Translations under genes and position numbers: made by a program | DNA from: CAWJMN01 sp963844055 | GTDB lineage: Bacteria; Planctomycetota; Planctomycetia; Pirellulales; Pirellulaceae | DNA length: 64,000 nt | Direction: 5' to 3' | Assembly (NCBI GenBank): GCA_963844055.1 | Contig: CAWJMN010000002.1 | Span: forward strand, 124,001 to 188,000 | In this document: piece after piece, positions 18,106-26,473 of the stretch | How the letters are laid out: each line of letters begins with the position of its first letter | Position numbering within the stretch: position 1 is the stretch's first letter | Notes under the pieces: generated by a model | Database searches by the model: none | The model's input: only the letters and a program-made list of their open reading frames with translations | Told to the model about the DNA's origin: nothing

Positions 18106-18738
18106 ATGACAATCAATGTGATGGTGGCAGATGATCATCCCGTCGTTCGTGCGGGCATTATCGCCATGCTCGAAGGTTCGGATATTCGTGTGATTGCAGA
18201 AGCTGGCAGTGGCAATCAGGCCATTGAGCAAGCCGTCAAGTGCCATCCCGATGTCGTTATTCTGGACGTGCGGATGCCAGATACCGATGGTTTGGAAGCG
18301 ATGGAGCGAATCGTTGAACGCTCGCCGCGGACCAAGATCGTTGTCCTGACAGGTTATGACAACTCGACTTACATCGCTCGCGCGGTGGCACTTGGTGCTG
18401 CTGGCTTTCTGATGAAGGGTTGCTCGAAGGAAGATCTAGTCTCGGCCGTCCAACGTGCCCACACCGGCCTACCGCCTGAGACGGACAGCATTATGGGTCG
18501 TGTGAAGAACACGATGGCTCGTCGTCGTCCTACCTACGATGAAGAGATTCCACTAACGAACCGCGAAGTACAAGTTTTGCGCCATGTGGCGCTGGGGCTG
18601 AGCAATCGTGAAATCGGTCGCTCGCTGGACATCAGCATCGAAACCGTAAAAGAGCATGTCCAGAACATCCTGCGCAAGCTCGAAGCTGGCGACCGTACGG
18701 AAGCCGCTGTTTGGGCCGTTAAGAAGGGCCTCGTCTAA
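18106..18738 (+). CDS. NarL/FixJ-type response regulator
   Basis: This 210-residue two-domain regulator has a receiver (1-120) with Asp9/Asp10, phospho-acceptor Asp54 (VVILDVRMPDTDG), Thr82 (VLTGYD) and Lys104 (LMKGCSKEDL). The LuxR-type helix-turn-helix lies at about 145-208 (LTNREVQVLRHVALGLSNRE, then SIETVKEHVQNILRKL). ATG 18106 has aaggaat about 6-12 bp upstream. It has no adjacent kinase. The output domain binds DNA, probably as a dimer; targets are unknown. Its transcript ends at the terminator at 18792, which lies inside the 3' end of the convergent recombinase gene. Confidence 0.94.
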   Translation: MTINVMVADDHPVVRAGIIAMLEGSDIRVIAEAGSGNQAIEQAVKCHPDVVILDVRMPDTDGLEAMERIVERSPRTKIVVLTGYDNSTYIARAVALGAAGFLMKGCSKEDLVSAVQRAHTGLPPETDSIMGRVKNTMARRRPTYDEEIPLTNREVQVLRHVALGLSNREIGRSLDISIETVKEHVQNILRKLEAGDRTEAAVWAVKKGLV

Positions 18739-18764
18739 GATTGCTTATTGCTAGTGGCTATGCT

Positions 18765-19721
18765 TTAAATCGCCAGCCAACTGCGTTTTTCAAGACCTTG
18801 CTTTCTCATGCGGAAGCAAGGTCTTTTTTTGCGCGGGTGAGCCCGTTCGTAAACGGCCCGCAATCCGGCCGTACTAATGTGGGTATAGATTTGCGTCGTT
18901 ACCAGACTCTTATGCCCCAGTAGTTCTTGCACGCTACGGATATCAGCGCCAGCGTCCAGTAAGTGGGTGGCAAAGCTATGCCGTAGCGTATGTGGCGTCG
19001 TCCGAGTATCTAGCCCACTCGCCTGAAGATGCTTTTCCAGCATGCGACCCACACTGCGGGTCGTCAATCGCCGACCGAATCGATTTGTAAACAGCGGTGC
19101 GGCAGTGCCAGAAGGCTCTTTCGGCGAGACGACACGCACTTTCATGTACCGCTGAACTGCCTTGAGCGCAAAAGAGCCAATGGGGGACAGGCGTTCGCGT
19201 CGCCCCTTACCACGCACCCGCGCCAATCCTTCTTCCATATCCAGCGCACCAACATTCAGCCCAACAAGTTCACTCACGCGAAGGCCGGCCGAGTACATCA
19301 CCTCAAGCATCGCCCGATCACGAAGCCCTGCTGGATCATTGGCTGGCGGAGCATCCAGAAGCTTGCCTACCTCTTGTGTTGAGAGGAAGTGGGGAAGCTT
19401 CCGATCGGGCCGCGGGTTTCTTAAGGGCTTGGCGGGATTGCTATCAGCGAGTTCTTCTCGCTGGGCAAACTTAAAGAACGTTCGTAGCGACGCAAGCCGC
19501 CGCGCGATCGAGGTTTTGGCATAGCCCGCATCATGCAGAGCGGAAACATAGCCACGCAAATCAAGCGGCGTTAGTTCTGCGGGGGACGGCGTGCGACCGT
19601 AGGAATCGGTTAGATACTGAGTGAGCGACGTTAGGTCTTCGCGATAGGACTTCACCGTCAGCACGGAAGCATTGCGCTCAACGCTGAGGAACTTCAAAAA
19701 TTGTCCTACCGCGGAATGCAT
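18765..19721 (-). CDS. xerC: Tyrosine recombinase XerC/XerD
   Basis: This is a 318-residue site-specific recombinase that resolves chromosome dimers with FtsK and a dif site. The N-terminal SAM-like core-binding domain is at about 1-90. The catalytic set is complete: Arg148 (SAGLRVSEL), Lys172 (VRGKGRRER), His244 and Arg247 (TPHTLRHSFATHLL), His270 (LLGHKSL) and nucleophile Tyr279 (TTQIYTHIS). ATG 19721 is chosen; a TTG nine codons upstream is in frame. XerC and XerD cannot be told apart safely. The last 30 residues (Lys/Arg-rich, after AHPRKKRP) extend past the usual end and are encoded by DNA that also forms the terminator of the convergent regulator gene. No phage or integron context is seen, so a housekeeping role is likely. 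Confidence 0.93.
   Translation of the reverse strand: MHSAVGQFLKFLSVERNASVLTVKSYREDLTSLTQYLTDSYGRTPSPAELTPLDLRGYVSALHDAGYAKTSIARRLASLRTFFKFAQREELADSNPAKPLRNPRPDRKLPHFLSTQEVGKLLDAPPANDPAGLRDRAMLEVMYSAGLRVSELVGLNVGALDMEEGLARVRGKGRRERLSPIGSFALKAVQRYMKVRVVSPKEPSGTAAPLFTNRFGRRLTTRSVGRMLEKHLQASGLDTRTTPHTLRHSFATHLLDAGADIRSVQELLGHKSLVTTQIYTHISTAGLRAVYERAHPRKKRPCFRMRKQGLEKRSWLAI
18792..18830 (+). terminator. Rho-independent terminator of the NarL-type gene, inside xerC
   Basis: A perfect 12-bp stem (aagaccttgctt, 18792-18803, with 18814-18825) has a 10-nt loop and a seven-T run. It lies within the last codons of the convergent xerC gene. Confidence 0.93.
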
Positions 19722-19763
19722 GTCAGCGTCTCGCAACTTATAAAGCAACGATGCGCTAGTCGC

Positions 19764-20150
19764 CTATAGCGTTCCATCGTCGAGATCATCGGTCATGGCA
19801 GCATCACCTGCCAAAGGGAACTTGAACCTGGGCTGGTTCATGGTATGAGGACCAGCCAAGGGGGAATCCGCAGCCGCTTGGATTTCCTTCTTTTCCGCGA
19901 TGTTGGCTTCTTCGGCCGTCTGACGGATCCGCTGGCTTAGCACGGCGGCGTCATACCACGTAAAGCTTAGCTCGGGATTGGACGCAAAACGTCCAAGCGT
20001 ACGAAGCGCATCCCCTCGATGTTCATCATCGAAAAGGAATACGTACCGTTCTTTGCCTTTGACAAGCGCCAGTACGTTAATGTCCTGCGTCACGCCTGCG
20101 GTCTCCTGCGGTCGCTTTGCTTGCATGGGTGACCCAGACAATACCCGCAT
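19764..20150 (-). CDS. Small conserved-looking protein upstream of xerC, unknown function
   Basis: I do not recognise a named family. From ATG 20150 it has 128 residues; ATG 20126 (MQAKRPQETAG) is an equally plausible start. The core VLALVKGKERYVFLFDDEHR followed by ALRTLGRFASNPELSFTWYD looks like a folded alpha/beta domain. The C-terminal 50 residues are polar with an Ala/Pro composition. It precedes xerC with a 42-bp gap on the same strand, so the two are probably co-transcribed. A conserved role in recombination is possible but only inferred from position. Codon use matches the neighbours. Confidence 0.68.
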   Translation of the reverse strand: MRVLSGSPMQAKRPQETAGVTQDINVLALVKGKERYVFLFDDEHRGDALRTLGRFASNPELSFTWYDAAVLSQRIRQTAEEANIAEKKEIQAAADSPLAGPHTMNQPRFKFPLAGDAAMTDDLDDGTL

Positions 20151-20194
20151 TGAAGTGCCAGCATAGCCAGCACGAGGATAGTTGAATGGGACGG

Positions 20195-20215
20195 AAAAGT
20201 GCCAACTTTGGCACC
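20195..20215 (-). terminator. Small hairpin with T tail after the lipoprotein gene
   Basis: Read on the minus strand, gtgcc pairs with ggcac (the arms extend to a 7-bp inverted repeat) and is followed by TTTT. It lies just past the stop of the lipoprotein gene at 20223. A weak terminator is the simplest reading; a repressor operator is an alternative. Confidence 0.5.
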
Positions 20216-20222
20216 TTAGATC

Positions 20223-21254
20223 TCACCGTTCGTATCGGCTGATTGGCCAGCGATACACGACTCGCGATTCGCCCGCCCCCCCTCTCGCTGCCAACGATTC
20301 CGTCACATGCAAATAGCAACAAAATTGCACAAAATCGTCAGGACGTTGAAGATATCCCGTGACTCCGCCGAAACGCGCGTCGTCTTGCATTCGCAAGTAG
20401 GTTTCAAGACGCTGCGTGAACTGCGAGTCCTGCCCACGATAGACGCGTGTATGCGTGATGACCGGCTCTGATTGTGGTCGAGCTAGCGGACGTTCTACCT
20501 GTGGACCGCGCGGCACAAAGCCTCGTGGATCAGGCCACTGAGTCGGCAACTCTGCCGATGCATTGCTGCAGCGACATTTTTGCTGAGCGGACGCGCCTCC
20601 TGAAGAACCTGGAAGCTCTTCCGCTGCTGATGCGGCCGTTGCCTTTTGATTCGTGCGCCCCAAGTCGTTTTGATCGGGAATTTCAGGGGTTTGCGTCTTT
20701 AACTGCTCGCGTGCCAGAGCAAACTCGGCCTCTTGAACAAGGCCACTAGGAATGAACTCTTCATCCGGTGTTCCCCATGGCAATCCATAGCCAGCAGGAA
20801 TGGGATGGAAGCTGGGATTGGCCGCGTACCAATCGACAGTAAGTCCCATCCGAGGAGGATAGTACGGGGAGTACTCGGTGATGGATCCAACGAGAACAGC
20901 ATCTACTCCCATCATCTGAGCAAGTCGCTGAAAATCGCTTCCGGTGCGTGGCTCGATAGCACTTGCCTCTAGCATTCGCTTGGCCACGCCAACCGGCATC
21001 ACTTCAAAGCCGGGAATGGCTTGAAGCTGTGTGTAGTAAGCAATCGCAATCGCATCGCCATCAACGGTTGGTTCAGCGCTCTGATTGTAGAACGGAAGAA
21101 TCGCAACACGGTGCAACTGTGGAAACGGATTATGGAACAGCGGCTCTTGAAATTTGTCAGGAATGGCAGCGCACCCCGATGCCAGCATCGCCCCGACCGC
21201 CGATAAGCAGGCCTTTATCACCAACCTGCGCTGTGCTGAAAATTTGGGCCGCAT
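20223..21254 (-). CDS. Lipoprotein with a GNA1162-like N-terminal region
   Basis: This is a 343-residue secreted protein. From ATG 21254 the signal ends in LASGC, with Cys28 as the lipidated residue. The domain that follows (HRVAILPFYNQSAEPTVDGD, then YYTQLQAIPGFEVMPVGVAK, then AQMMGVDAVLVGSITEYSPY) has the pattern of outer-membrane assembly-type lipoproteins that begin with a VAVLPF strand. The middle (about 190-260) is polar with a cysteine pair (CRC), and the C-terminal part (THTRVYRGQDSQFTQRLETY) looks folded. The gene stands alone on the minus strand, about 190 bp after the deacetylase gene. Family membership is by pattern only; the function is unknown. Confidence 0.75.
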   Translation of the reverse strand: MRPKFSAQRRLVIKACLSAVGAMLASGCAAIPDKFQEPLFHNPFPQLHRVAILPFYNQSAEPTVDGDAIAIAYYTQLQAIPGFEVMPVGVAKRMLEASAIEPRTGSDFQRLAQMMGVDAVLVGSITEYSPYYPPRMGLTVDWYAANPSFHPIPAGYGLPWGTPDEEFIPSGLVQEAEFALAREQLKTQTPEIPDQNDLGRTNQKATAASAAEELPGSSGGASAQQKCRCSNASAELPTQWPDPRGFVPRGPQVERPLARPQSEPVITHTRVYRGQDSQFTQRLETYLRMQDDARFGGVTGYLQRPDDFVQFCCYLHVTESLAARGGAGESRVVYRWPISRYER

Positions 21255-21440
21255 GACGAGGGGAATTCCAAGCTGGAAGTCTTGTGCAAGCAACGCCAAC
21301 CAAGGCGCAATGATCCCGCACAGCCAGCGTTATCGTCAAACTCAACGCAAACTCTCCAGACTTTATCTGCAACCGCAGAAGATCGGCCAAAATTGGAGCC
21401 GCTGCTCAGCAAGCCACGGCTGCAGGCGCTCTGCTGCCTG

Positions 21441-22133
21441 CTAGACCAGTGACAGCATGCTCGACATCCCCAGCGGCTCGCGGCAAGCAAACGGTTCGCC
21501 GTATCGCACGCCGATGGACTTTCCCCAATAGGCCGCTTCGTCGCGCAGTTGCTCTAGGAATGTGGGAGCGTCGGTGGAGCGTCCTTCCACAAACTGGCTA
21601 TGGTAGGCCTTGATGGCAGCAAACTTCTGTTCCCAGACGTCGCTGATATCAAGGATGAAGTTGGGCTGGAGAGCCATTTTCAAGTGTACGCAGTAGTAGT
21701 TGTAGATCCGCTTGGGATGCCATGGCTCTCCTGCCATGTCTGTTTTGGAAAGCTTCGACCAAAATCGAGCTGCCTCTACCAGTTCTGTCGCCGCAACATG
21801 GTCCGGGTGGGCATCAACCCAGTACGGCGCGAACAGCCACCGAGCGCGAGTGATCCGAAAGACTTCTGCCAGCTTTTTGCGAGCCTCTAAGGTGGGCTCT
21901 AAGGAACGATTGGGAAGCCCCAGGTTCTGGCGCCAATCCAATTGAAGGATGGCAGTTGCTGCTGCCGTCTCTTGGGCTCGCTTTTCTAAGGTGCCAAATG
22001 GGGTTGGCTCGCCGGTGGTCAAATCCAACACCCCAACCTTCAGCCCCTCGGCCTTGAACCGCAGAATCGCTCCCCCCATCCCAAGTTCGGCGTCATCAGG
22101 GTGCGGAGCAATCACCAGGATATCGAGATTCAT
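21441..22133 (-). CDS. bshB1: BshB1-like deacetylase (PIG-L/LmbE family)
   Basis: This is a 230-residue zinc-dependent deacetylase. The metal motif is His11-Pro-Asp13-Asp14 (VIAPHPDDAELGMGG), and the second His lies in PYWVDAHPDHVAA. In bacillithiol synthesis BshB1 removes acetyl from GlcNAc-malate; that full family pattern (DLTTGEPTPFGTLEKRAQE and NLGLPNRSLE) is seen here. ATG 22133 (MNLDILVIAPHPDD) is preferred over a start 31 codons upstream. No bshA or bshC is in this window, so the pathway is inferred from the subfamily only. Another sugar-conjugate substrate is possible. Confidence 0.85.
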   Translation of the reverse strand: MNLDILVIAPHPDDAELGMGGAILRFKAEGLKVGVLDLTTGEPTPFGTLEKRAQETAAATAILQLDWRQNLGLPNRSLEPTLEARKKLAEVFRITRARWLFAPYWVDAHPDHVAATELVEAARFWSKLSKTDMAGEPWHPKRIYNYYCVHLKMALQPNFILDISDVWEQKFAAIKAYHSQFVEGRSTDAPTFLEQLRDEAAYWGKSIGVRYGEPFACREPLGMSSMLSLV

Positions 22134-22216
22134 CAAAGGGCCTAACTTCAAAATCGGTGTGGTTGCGGTACGGCAGTTCAAATGCGTTTGGGCGAAAGGT
22201 CGCGATTTCCTAGCGG

Positions 22217-22245
22217 TTGCTGGCAACCGATATCAGAAATATAAT
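22217..22245 (+). promoter_or_regulatory. Putative promoter of the ROK kinase gene
   Basis: A -35-like ttgctg (22217-22222) is followed after exactly 17 bp by a perfect TATAAT (22240-22245), about 170 bp before the gene start at 22415. Confidence 0.4.
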
Positions 22246-22414
22246 CCAGCGTCTTCATTATTGCTGCGGTAGTGGCCGCCGAGAGCAGCCTCCTACGTCA
22301 ACAAGTTTTAGGCTTTTCCAATTGCCGACAATTATTGGCAGGCCTGGGCCACTGGGCAAATCCCGCGTAAATCGGGCACGCGGTTCTTTTCTGACACCTA
22401 GCAGTCATCACCCT

Positions 22415-23455
22415 ATGTCCGCCGCGCAAATACCAATCTCCGAGGCAACCCAGCCCCTTTTTCTGGGCATTGATGTGGGGGGCACCAACATCAAGCTGGG
22501 GATTGTCGATAGCGACGGACGGGTCGTTGCACAAACCTCAATTCCCACCCAGGAACACCTCGGACCCCAGCATGCTGCCCAGGAAATCCGCCAAGCGGCA
22601 TTACAACTTTGCAGAGACCTCGGCATAGGATTGCACCACCTGGTCCGGGCGGGCCTTGCGACACCAGGAACGATGGACATTCCCCAGGGAACCCTCCTTC
22701 AGCCCCATAACTTGCCGCATTGGCACAACAGCCCAATCCGAGACCTCGTCGCAAGTGCGCTCGATCTGCAAGTCTCTTATGCCAACGATGCCAATGCCGC
22801 CGCCTATGGCGAGTTTTGGGTCGGAAGTGGTCGAGAATTACGCAGCATCATCATGCTGACGCTGGGAACGGGAGTCGGCGGCGGCGTGATCATTGGAAAC
22901 CTTTCCGTCGACGGCGAAAACAGCACGGGAAGCGAGTGCGGCCACATCACCATCGACAGCTCCCCTGACGCTCGGCCCTGCGGCTGCGGACAGAAAGGGC
23001 ACCTGGAGGCCTACTGCAGCGCCACCGCGCTGGTCAAACGAGCCCAGGAGCGTCTGGCGGCAGGTGCCAACAGCTCGCTGAGATTTCCATTAGCTACCGG
23101 CGAGCCTCTGACGGCGCTGCATATCTCTCAACATGCCGACGGAGGCGACCCGCTTGCCCTACAATTGATCGAAGAGTTGGGGACCTACCTGGGGCAAGGG
23201 ATTTGCTCCTTGATGGCCGTAATTGACCCCGGAGCAGTCATTTTGGGTGGTGCAATGAATTTCGGTGGGGAATCCAGTCCACTGGGAAGACGTTTTTTAG
23301 AACATGTTCGCCAAGTTGTGCGGGAGCACACCTTTCCCGTTTTGGCTCGGCGGACGAAAATTGAATTTGCGCGGCTCGCCGGTGATGCGGGCTTTATTGG
23401 GGCGGCAGGCATTGCCCGTCTCGACTATAAAGGAAGCCGCTCCTTAGTCGGCTAA
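22415..23455 (+). CDS. ROK-family sugar kinase (probable glucokinase)
   Basis: This 346-residue cytosolic protein belongs to the ROK family of the actin-like ATPase fold. The phosphate-1 loop is LGIDVGGTNIKLG near residue 17, and the phosphate-2 region is LGTGVGGGVI. The ROK zinc motif is present (CGHITI, then CGCGQKGHLEAYCSA). The catalytic Asp lies in SYANDANAAAYGE. ROK kinases phosphorylate glucose or related sugars at O6; glucose is the likeliest substrate but is not certain. ATG 22415 follows a long untranslated stretch. A long upstream in-frame extension (66 codons) lacks conserved sequence and would start inside the divergent deacetylase promoter. Confidence 0.9.
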   Translation: MSAAQIPISEATQPLFLGIDVGGTNIKLGIVDSDGRVVAQTSIPTQEHLGPQHAAQEIRQAALQLCRDLGIGLHHLVRAGLATPGTMDIPQGTLLQPHNLPHWHNSPIRDLVASALDLQVSYANDANAAAYGEFWVGSGRELRSIIMLTLGTGVGGGVIIGNLSVDGENSTGSECGHITIDSSPDARPCGCGQKGHLEAYCSATALVKRAQERLAAGANSSLRFPLATGEPLTALHISQHADGGDPLALQLIEELGTYLGQGICSLMAVIDPGAVILGGAMNFGGESSPLGRRFLEHVRQVVREHTFPVLARRTKIEFARLAGDAGFIGAAGIARLDYKGSRSLVG

Positions 23456-23462
23456 TTCCGAC

Positions 23463-23495
23463 ACACCCCCATTTGGGGTCTCTCCGAAGGGGTGT
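23463..23495 (+). terminator. Hairpin after the ROK gene
   Basis: The arms acacccc (23463-23469) and ggggtgt (23489-23495) pair, with a 19-nt loop that can itself fold (cccc/gggg). Only two T follow, so termination is likely weak and lepA may be read through. Confidence 0.4.
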
Positions 23496-23567
23496 TTGGC
23501 AACGCAATCACCGCGTTCCTACCTGCGTTTTGTTCTGGTTCCACTTTCGTTTTTGGTCAACATCATC

Positions 23568-25391
23568 GTGAATAAGTCCGGCACTGATTCGAAGACAAAG
23601 TTCATTCGCAACTTTTGCATTGTCGCCCATATCGATCACGGCAAGAGCACGCTTGCGGACCGCCTTCTTGAATACACCGGAACGGTTGCCAAGCGCGCCA
23701 TGCAAGCGCAGCTTTTGGATGATATGGCGCTGGAGCGGCAGCGCGGGATCACCATCAAAGCGCGCGCGGTGCGCATGCAATACATTCGCGACGGGCAAGA
23801 GTACGAGCTGAACCTGATTGATACTCCGGGGCACGTTGACTTTCACTACGAAGTATCACGCTCACTCGCTTGCTGCGAAGGGGCGATTCTTGTTGTGGAT
23901 GCTGCGCAAGGAGTAGAGGCCCAGACCTTGGCCAACGCCTTTGCGGCAATGAACGGCGGCCTGAAGATTGTCCCGATCATCAATAAGATCGACTTGGTAA
24001 ATGCCCGCGTTGACGAAGTGCTCGTCGAGATGGAGCAGACGCTGGCGATCGACTCTTCGGAGGTTCTCAAATGCTCCGCCAAAACGGGCGTTGGCATTGA
24101 GGCCCTCGTCGATGCTTTGATCGATCGCATTCCTGCACCCTCCGGCAATACGGAGGACATCTTGCAGGCGATGGTGTTCGACAGCCATTACGATGACTAT
24201 CGCGGGGCCGTCACCTACGTAAGGATCATGAATGGCCGTGTGAAAAAGGGGCAAAAGATTCGCTTCCTTTACACCGGCACAACGCATGAAGTCGTTGACC
24301 TGGGGCAATTCACCCCCGGCCAAACTCCTTGCGAATCGCTAGAAGCAGGCCAAGTAGGCTACTTGGTATGCAACATCAAAACCCTGGATCTAGTTCACAT
24401 CGGCGACACGGTGACGGTGCCTGGTGACAAGGCCGCCACAGCACTGCCAGGCTACAAAGAACCCAAGCGCATGGTGTACTGTGGCCTTTATCCTTCAGAC
24501 GGCCAAGAGTTTACCGAACTGCGTGACGCACTGGAAAAACTTGCGATCAACGATCCAAGCTTCGAATTTGAACCGGAAACGAGCGAAGCGTTGGGATTTG
24601 GATTTCGCTGCGGCTTTTTAGGCCTGCTGCACATGGAAATTGTGCAGCAACGCTTGGAACAAGAGTCCGACATCGACCTCGTGCAGACCGCCCCCAATGT
24701 CACCTATGAAATCGTCACCAAAACCGGTGAAACGATGCTCATTCACAAGCCACAGGATGTGCCAGACTCGGGCCAGATTGAAGAATTCCGGCAGCCGATC
24801 GTGCGTGTGAACTTGATTCAGCCGACCGATTACATCGGCCCCGTGATGAAGCTGTGCCAAGATCGCCGTGGCGTTCATGTGCGTACGGAATATCTGTCGC
24901 CGACTCGTACGATGCTGGTCTATGAAATTCCGCTGGCAGAAGTGATCTACGATCTGCACGACAAGCTCAAGAGCGCAACCCGTGGTTACGGAACCATGGA
25001 TTACGAAGTGATTGGCTATCAAGCAGCCGACCTCGCCCGTATGGATATTCTGGTGAATGGCAATCGCGTTGATGCACTTGCCGTTATTTGTCACCGGGGA
25101 GATGCCGATCGTCGTGGCCGTGGCGTTTGCAAACGCCTAAAGGCAGAGATTGACCGCCACATGTTTGAAGTGGCCGTTCAAGCAGCGATTGGAACCCGCG
25201 TCATCGCTCGCGAGACGGTTCCCGCCATGCGTAAGAATGTGACCGCCAAGTGCTACGGCGGTGACATCACGCGTAAGCGAAAGCTGTGGGCAAAGCAGAA
25301 GGAAGGCAAAAAGCGGATGAAGGCCATTGGCCAAGTGGAAATCCCACAGAAGGCCTTCATGGCAGTTCTCGATACAGGCGAAAAAGAGTAA
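23568..25391 (+). CDS. lepA: Elongation factor 4 (LepA), back-translocating GTPase
   Basis: LepA/EF4 is a ribosome-associated translational GTPase. The G motifs are seen: AHIDHGKST (G1), RQRGITIK (G2), DTPGHVDF (G3) and NKID (G4). The family-specific C-terminal domain ends with YGGDITRKRKLWAKQKEGKK. From GTG 23568 the protein has 607 residues, the usual size. An in-frame TTG at 23496 would add 24 hydrophobic residues (FVLVPLSFLVNIIV) that are not part of this family, so I prefer GTG. It follows the ROK gene by 112 bp. Confidence 0.95.
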   Translation: MNKSGTDSKTKFIRNFCIVAHIDHGKSTLADRLLEYTGTVAKRAMQAQLLDDMALERQRGITIKARAVRMQYIRDGQEYELNLIDTPGHVDFHYEVSRSLACCEGAILVVDAAQGVEAQTLANAFAAMNGGLKIVPIINKIDLVNARVDEVLVEMEQTLAIDSSEVLKCSAKTGVGIEALVDALIDRIPAPSGNTEDILQAMVFDSHYDDYRGAVTYVRIMNGRVKKGQKIRFLYTGTTHEVVDLGQFTPGQTPCESLEAGQVGYLVCNIKTLDLVHIGDTVTVPGDKAATALPGYKEPKRMVYCGLYPSDGQEFTELRDALEKLAINDPSFEFEPETSEALGFGFRCGFLGLLHMEIVQQRLEQESDIDLVQTAPNVTYEIVTKTGETMLIHKPQDVPDSGQIEEFRQPIVRVNLIQPTDYIGPVMKLCQDRRGVHVRTEYLSPTRTMLVYEIPLAEVIYDLHDKLKSATRGYGTMDYEVIGYQAADLARMDILVNGNRVDALAVICHRGDADRRGRGVCKRLKAEIDRHMFEVAVQAAIGTRVIARETVPAMRKNVTAKCYGGDITRKRKLWAKQKEGKKRMKAIGQVEIPQKAFMAVLDTGEKE

Positions 25392-25408
25392 ACGCCAAGA
25401 GCTATTCA

Positions 25409-25433
25409 AAGTGCAGTGTTTTCTACTGCACTT
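25409..25433. terminator. Perfect 9-bp hairpin between convergent genes
   Basis: The arms aagtgcagt (25409-25417) and actgcactt (25425-25433) are separated by a 7-nt loop. It overlaps the stop codon of the minus-strand gene at 25423. There is no strong T run on either side, so it may be an attenuator or a 3'-end stabiliser more than a full terminator. Confidence 0.5.
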
Positions 25434-26473
25434 CCGATTTGGTGGGGTGGGCAGTAACCCCAACTTCCGTTCCCACACGGCCAGCCGTCTTGATGCTTGG
25501 CATGCTGTTCGATGGCCATTCCGCTGCCAATTCAGTCTCAGCCGGCTTCACAATGCTGATAACGTGGCTTGGACGTTCGGTGTGATAGTACGAGTAGTAC
25601 TGGCTGTAAATCTGATCCTGGGGACGATGCAGGAAGTGTCCTTGGATGCCCCACTTGCTCTCGATGAAGGGCTCGCCCGATTCATTGAGATAGCGAACAA
25701 TGCCGGTATGCAGGATGTTTCCAAACGCATCACGATAGATGATCAAATCGCCTGGAATCGGATTGGGAACACGACGATAGCGATTGTCGGTAAGGATCTT
25801 CTGCACATCGTTGCCACGCATCAGATACTTGCCCTGGGTGAATACCCAGCCGTGGCAATTGGCTTGCGTATCAACCGTAGAAATCCGCATGACACGGTCC
25901 GAGAAACCATAGTCCCGTTCGTACGGCACATCGGCGTAATTCTTGTCGATTGATTCGCACTGAAACAGCATGACCGAGCTGCCACGATCCGTGAAAGCGG
26001 CAACATTGGCATGAGGCGTTAGCTTGAAGTTCGTCTCGTCGCCCGACGCAGACCAATACTCTGGGTACAGCTGCTCATAGAGGTTGCCGCCAATCCAATG
26101 GCCTGACAAGCAAAACACAACCATGGCATTGGCAATCAACAAGCGAGACAGTTTCTGCTGCATCCACAAGGATCGGACCAGCGAAACCACGCCAACAAAT
26201 ACGACGATGCCAAACAATTGGACCAACATGCCACTGGCAACGATCGCGACGGAACCATTATTCCACTTCGCAATAAGGCTAGACCAGCCAACTAGAACGC
26301 TGATAAACGGAACGATCAAGAGCGTTGCGGCAATCGCTGAGCATGCGCGTGCGCCGCTGTTCGCTGGCGGAGAAAGCTGCTGCTAGCGCCAGTGCGGTGA
26401 TCACCATCCAACACACGAAAAGGCTCATCCAAAACCACAATAGCAGTGGTTCAGGAGTCGTTCCCGGTACCAT
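25423..26473 (-). pseudogene. Membrane-anchored NlpC/P60-like protein, frameshifted
   Basis: The gene begins at ATG 26473 with a good aaggaa ribosome site. It encodes a first hydrophobic helix (LLLWFWMSLFVCWMVITALA), then breaks frame near 26373-26375 and continues one frame over through two more helices (ending near GHWIGG). The exterior part is about 220 residues. In the residue numbers of the 298-residue downstream frame, Cys155 (ANCHGWVF), His204 (ILHTGIV) and Glu220/Lys222-Trp-Gly (IESKWG) form the pattern of an NlpC/P60 or CHAP-like cysteine peptidase or amidase. The total length is 3n+1; removing one T restores AAASPPANSG. A role in peptidoglycan or lipid-amide cleavage is inferred. 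It is convergent with lepA. Confidence 0.68.
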
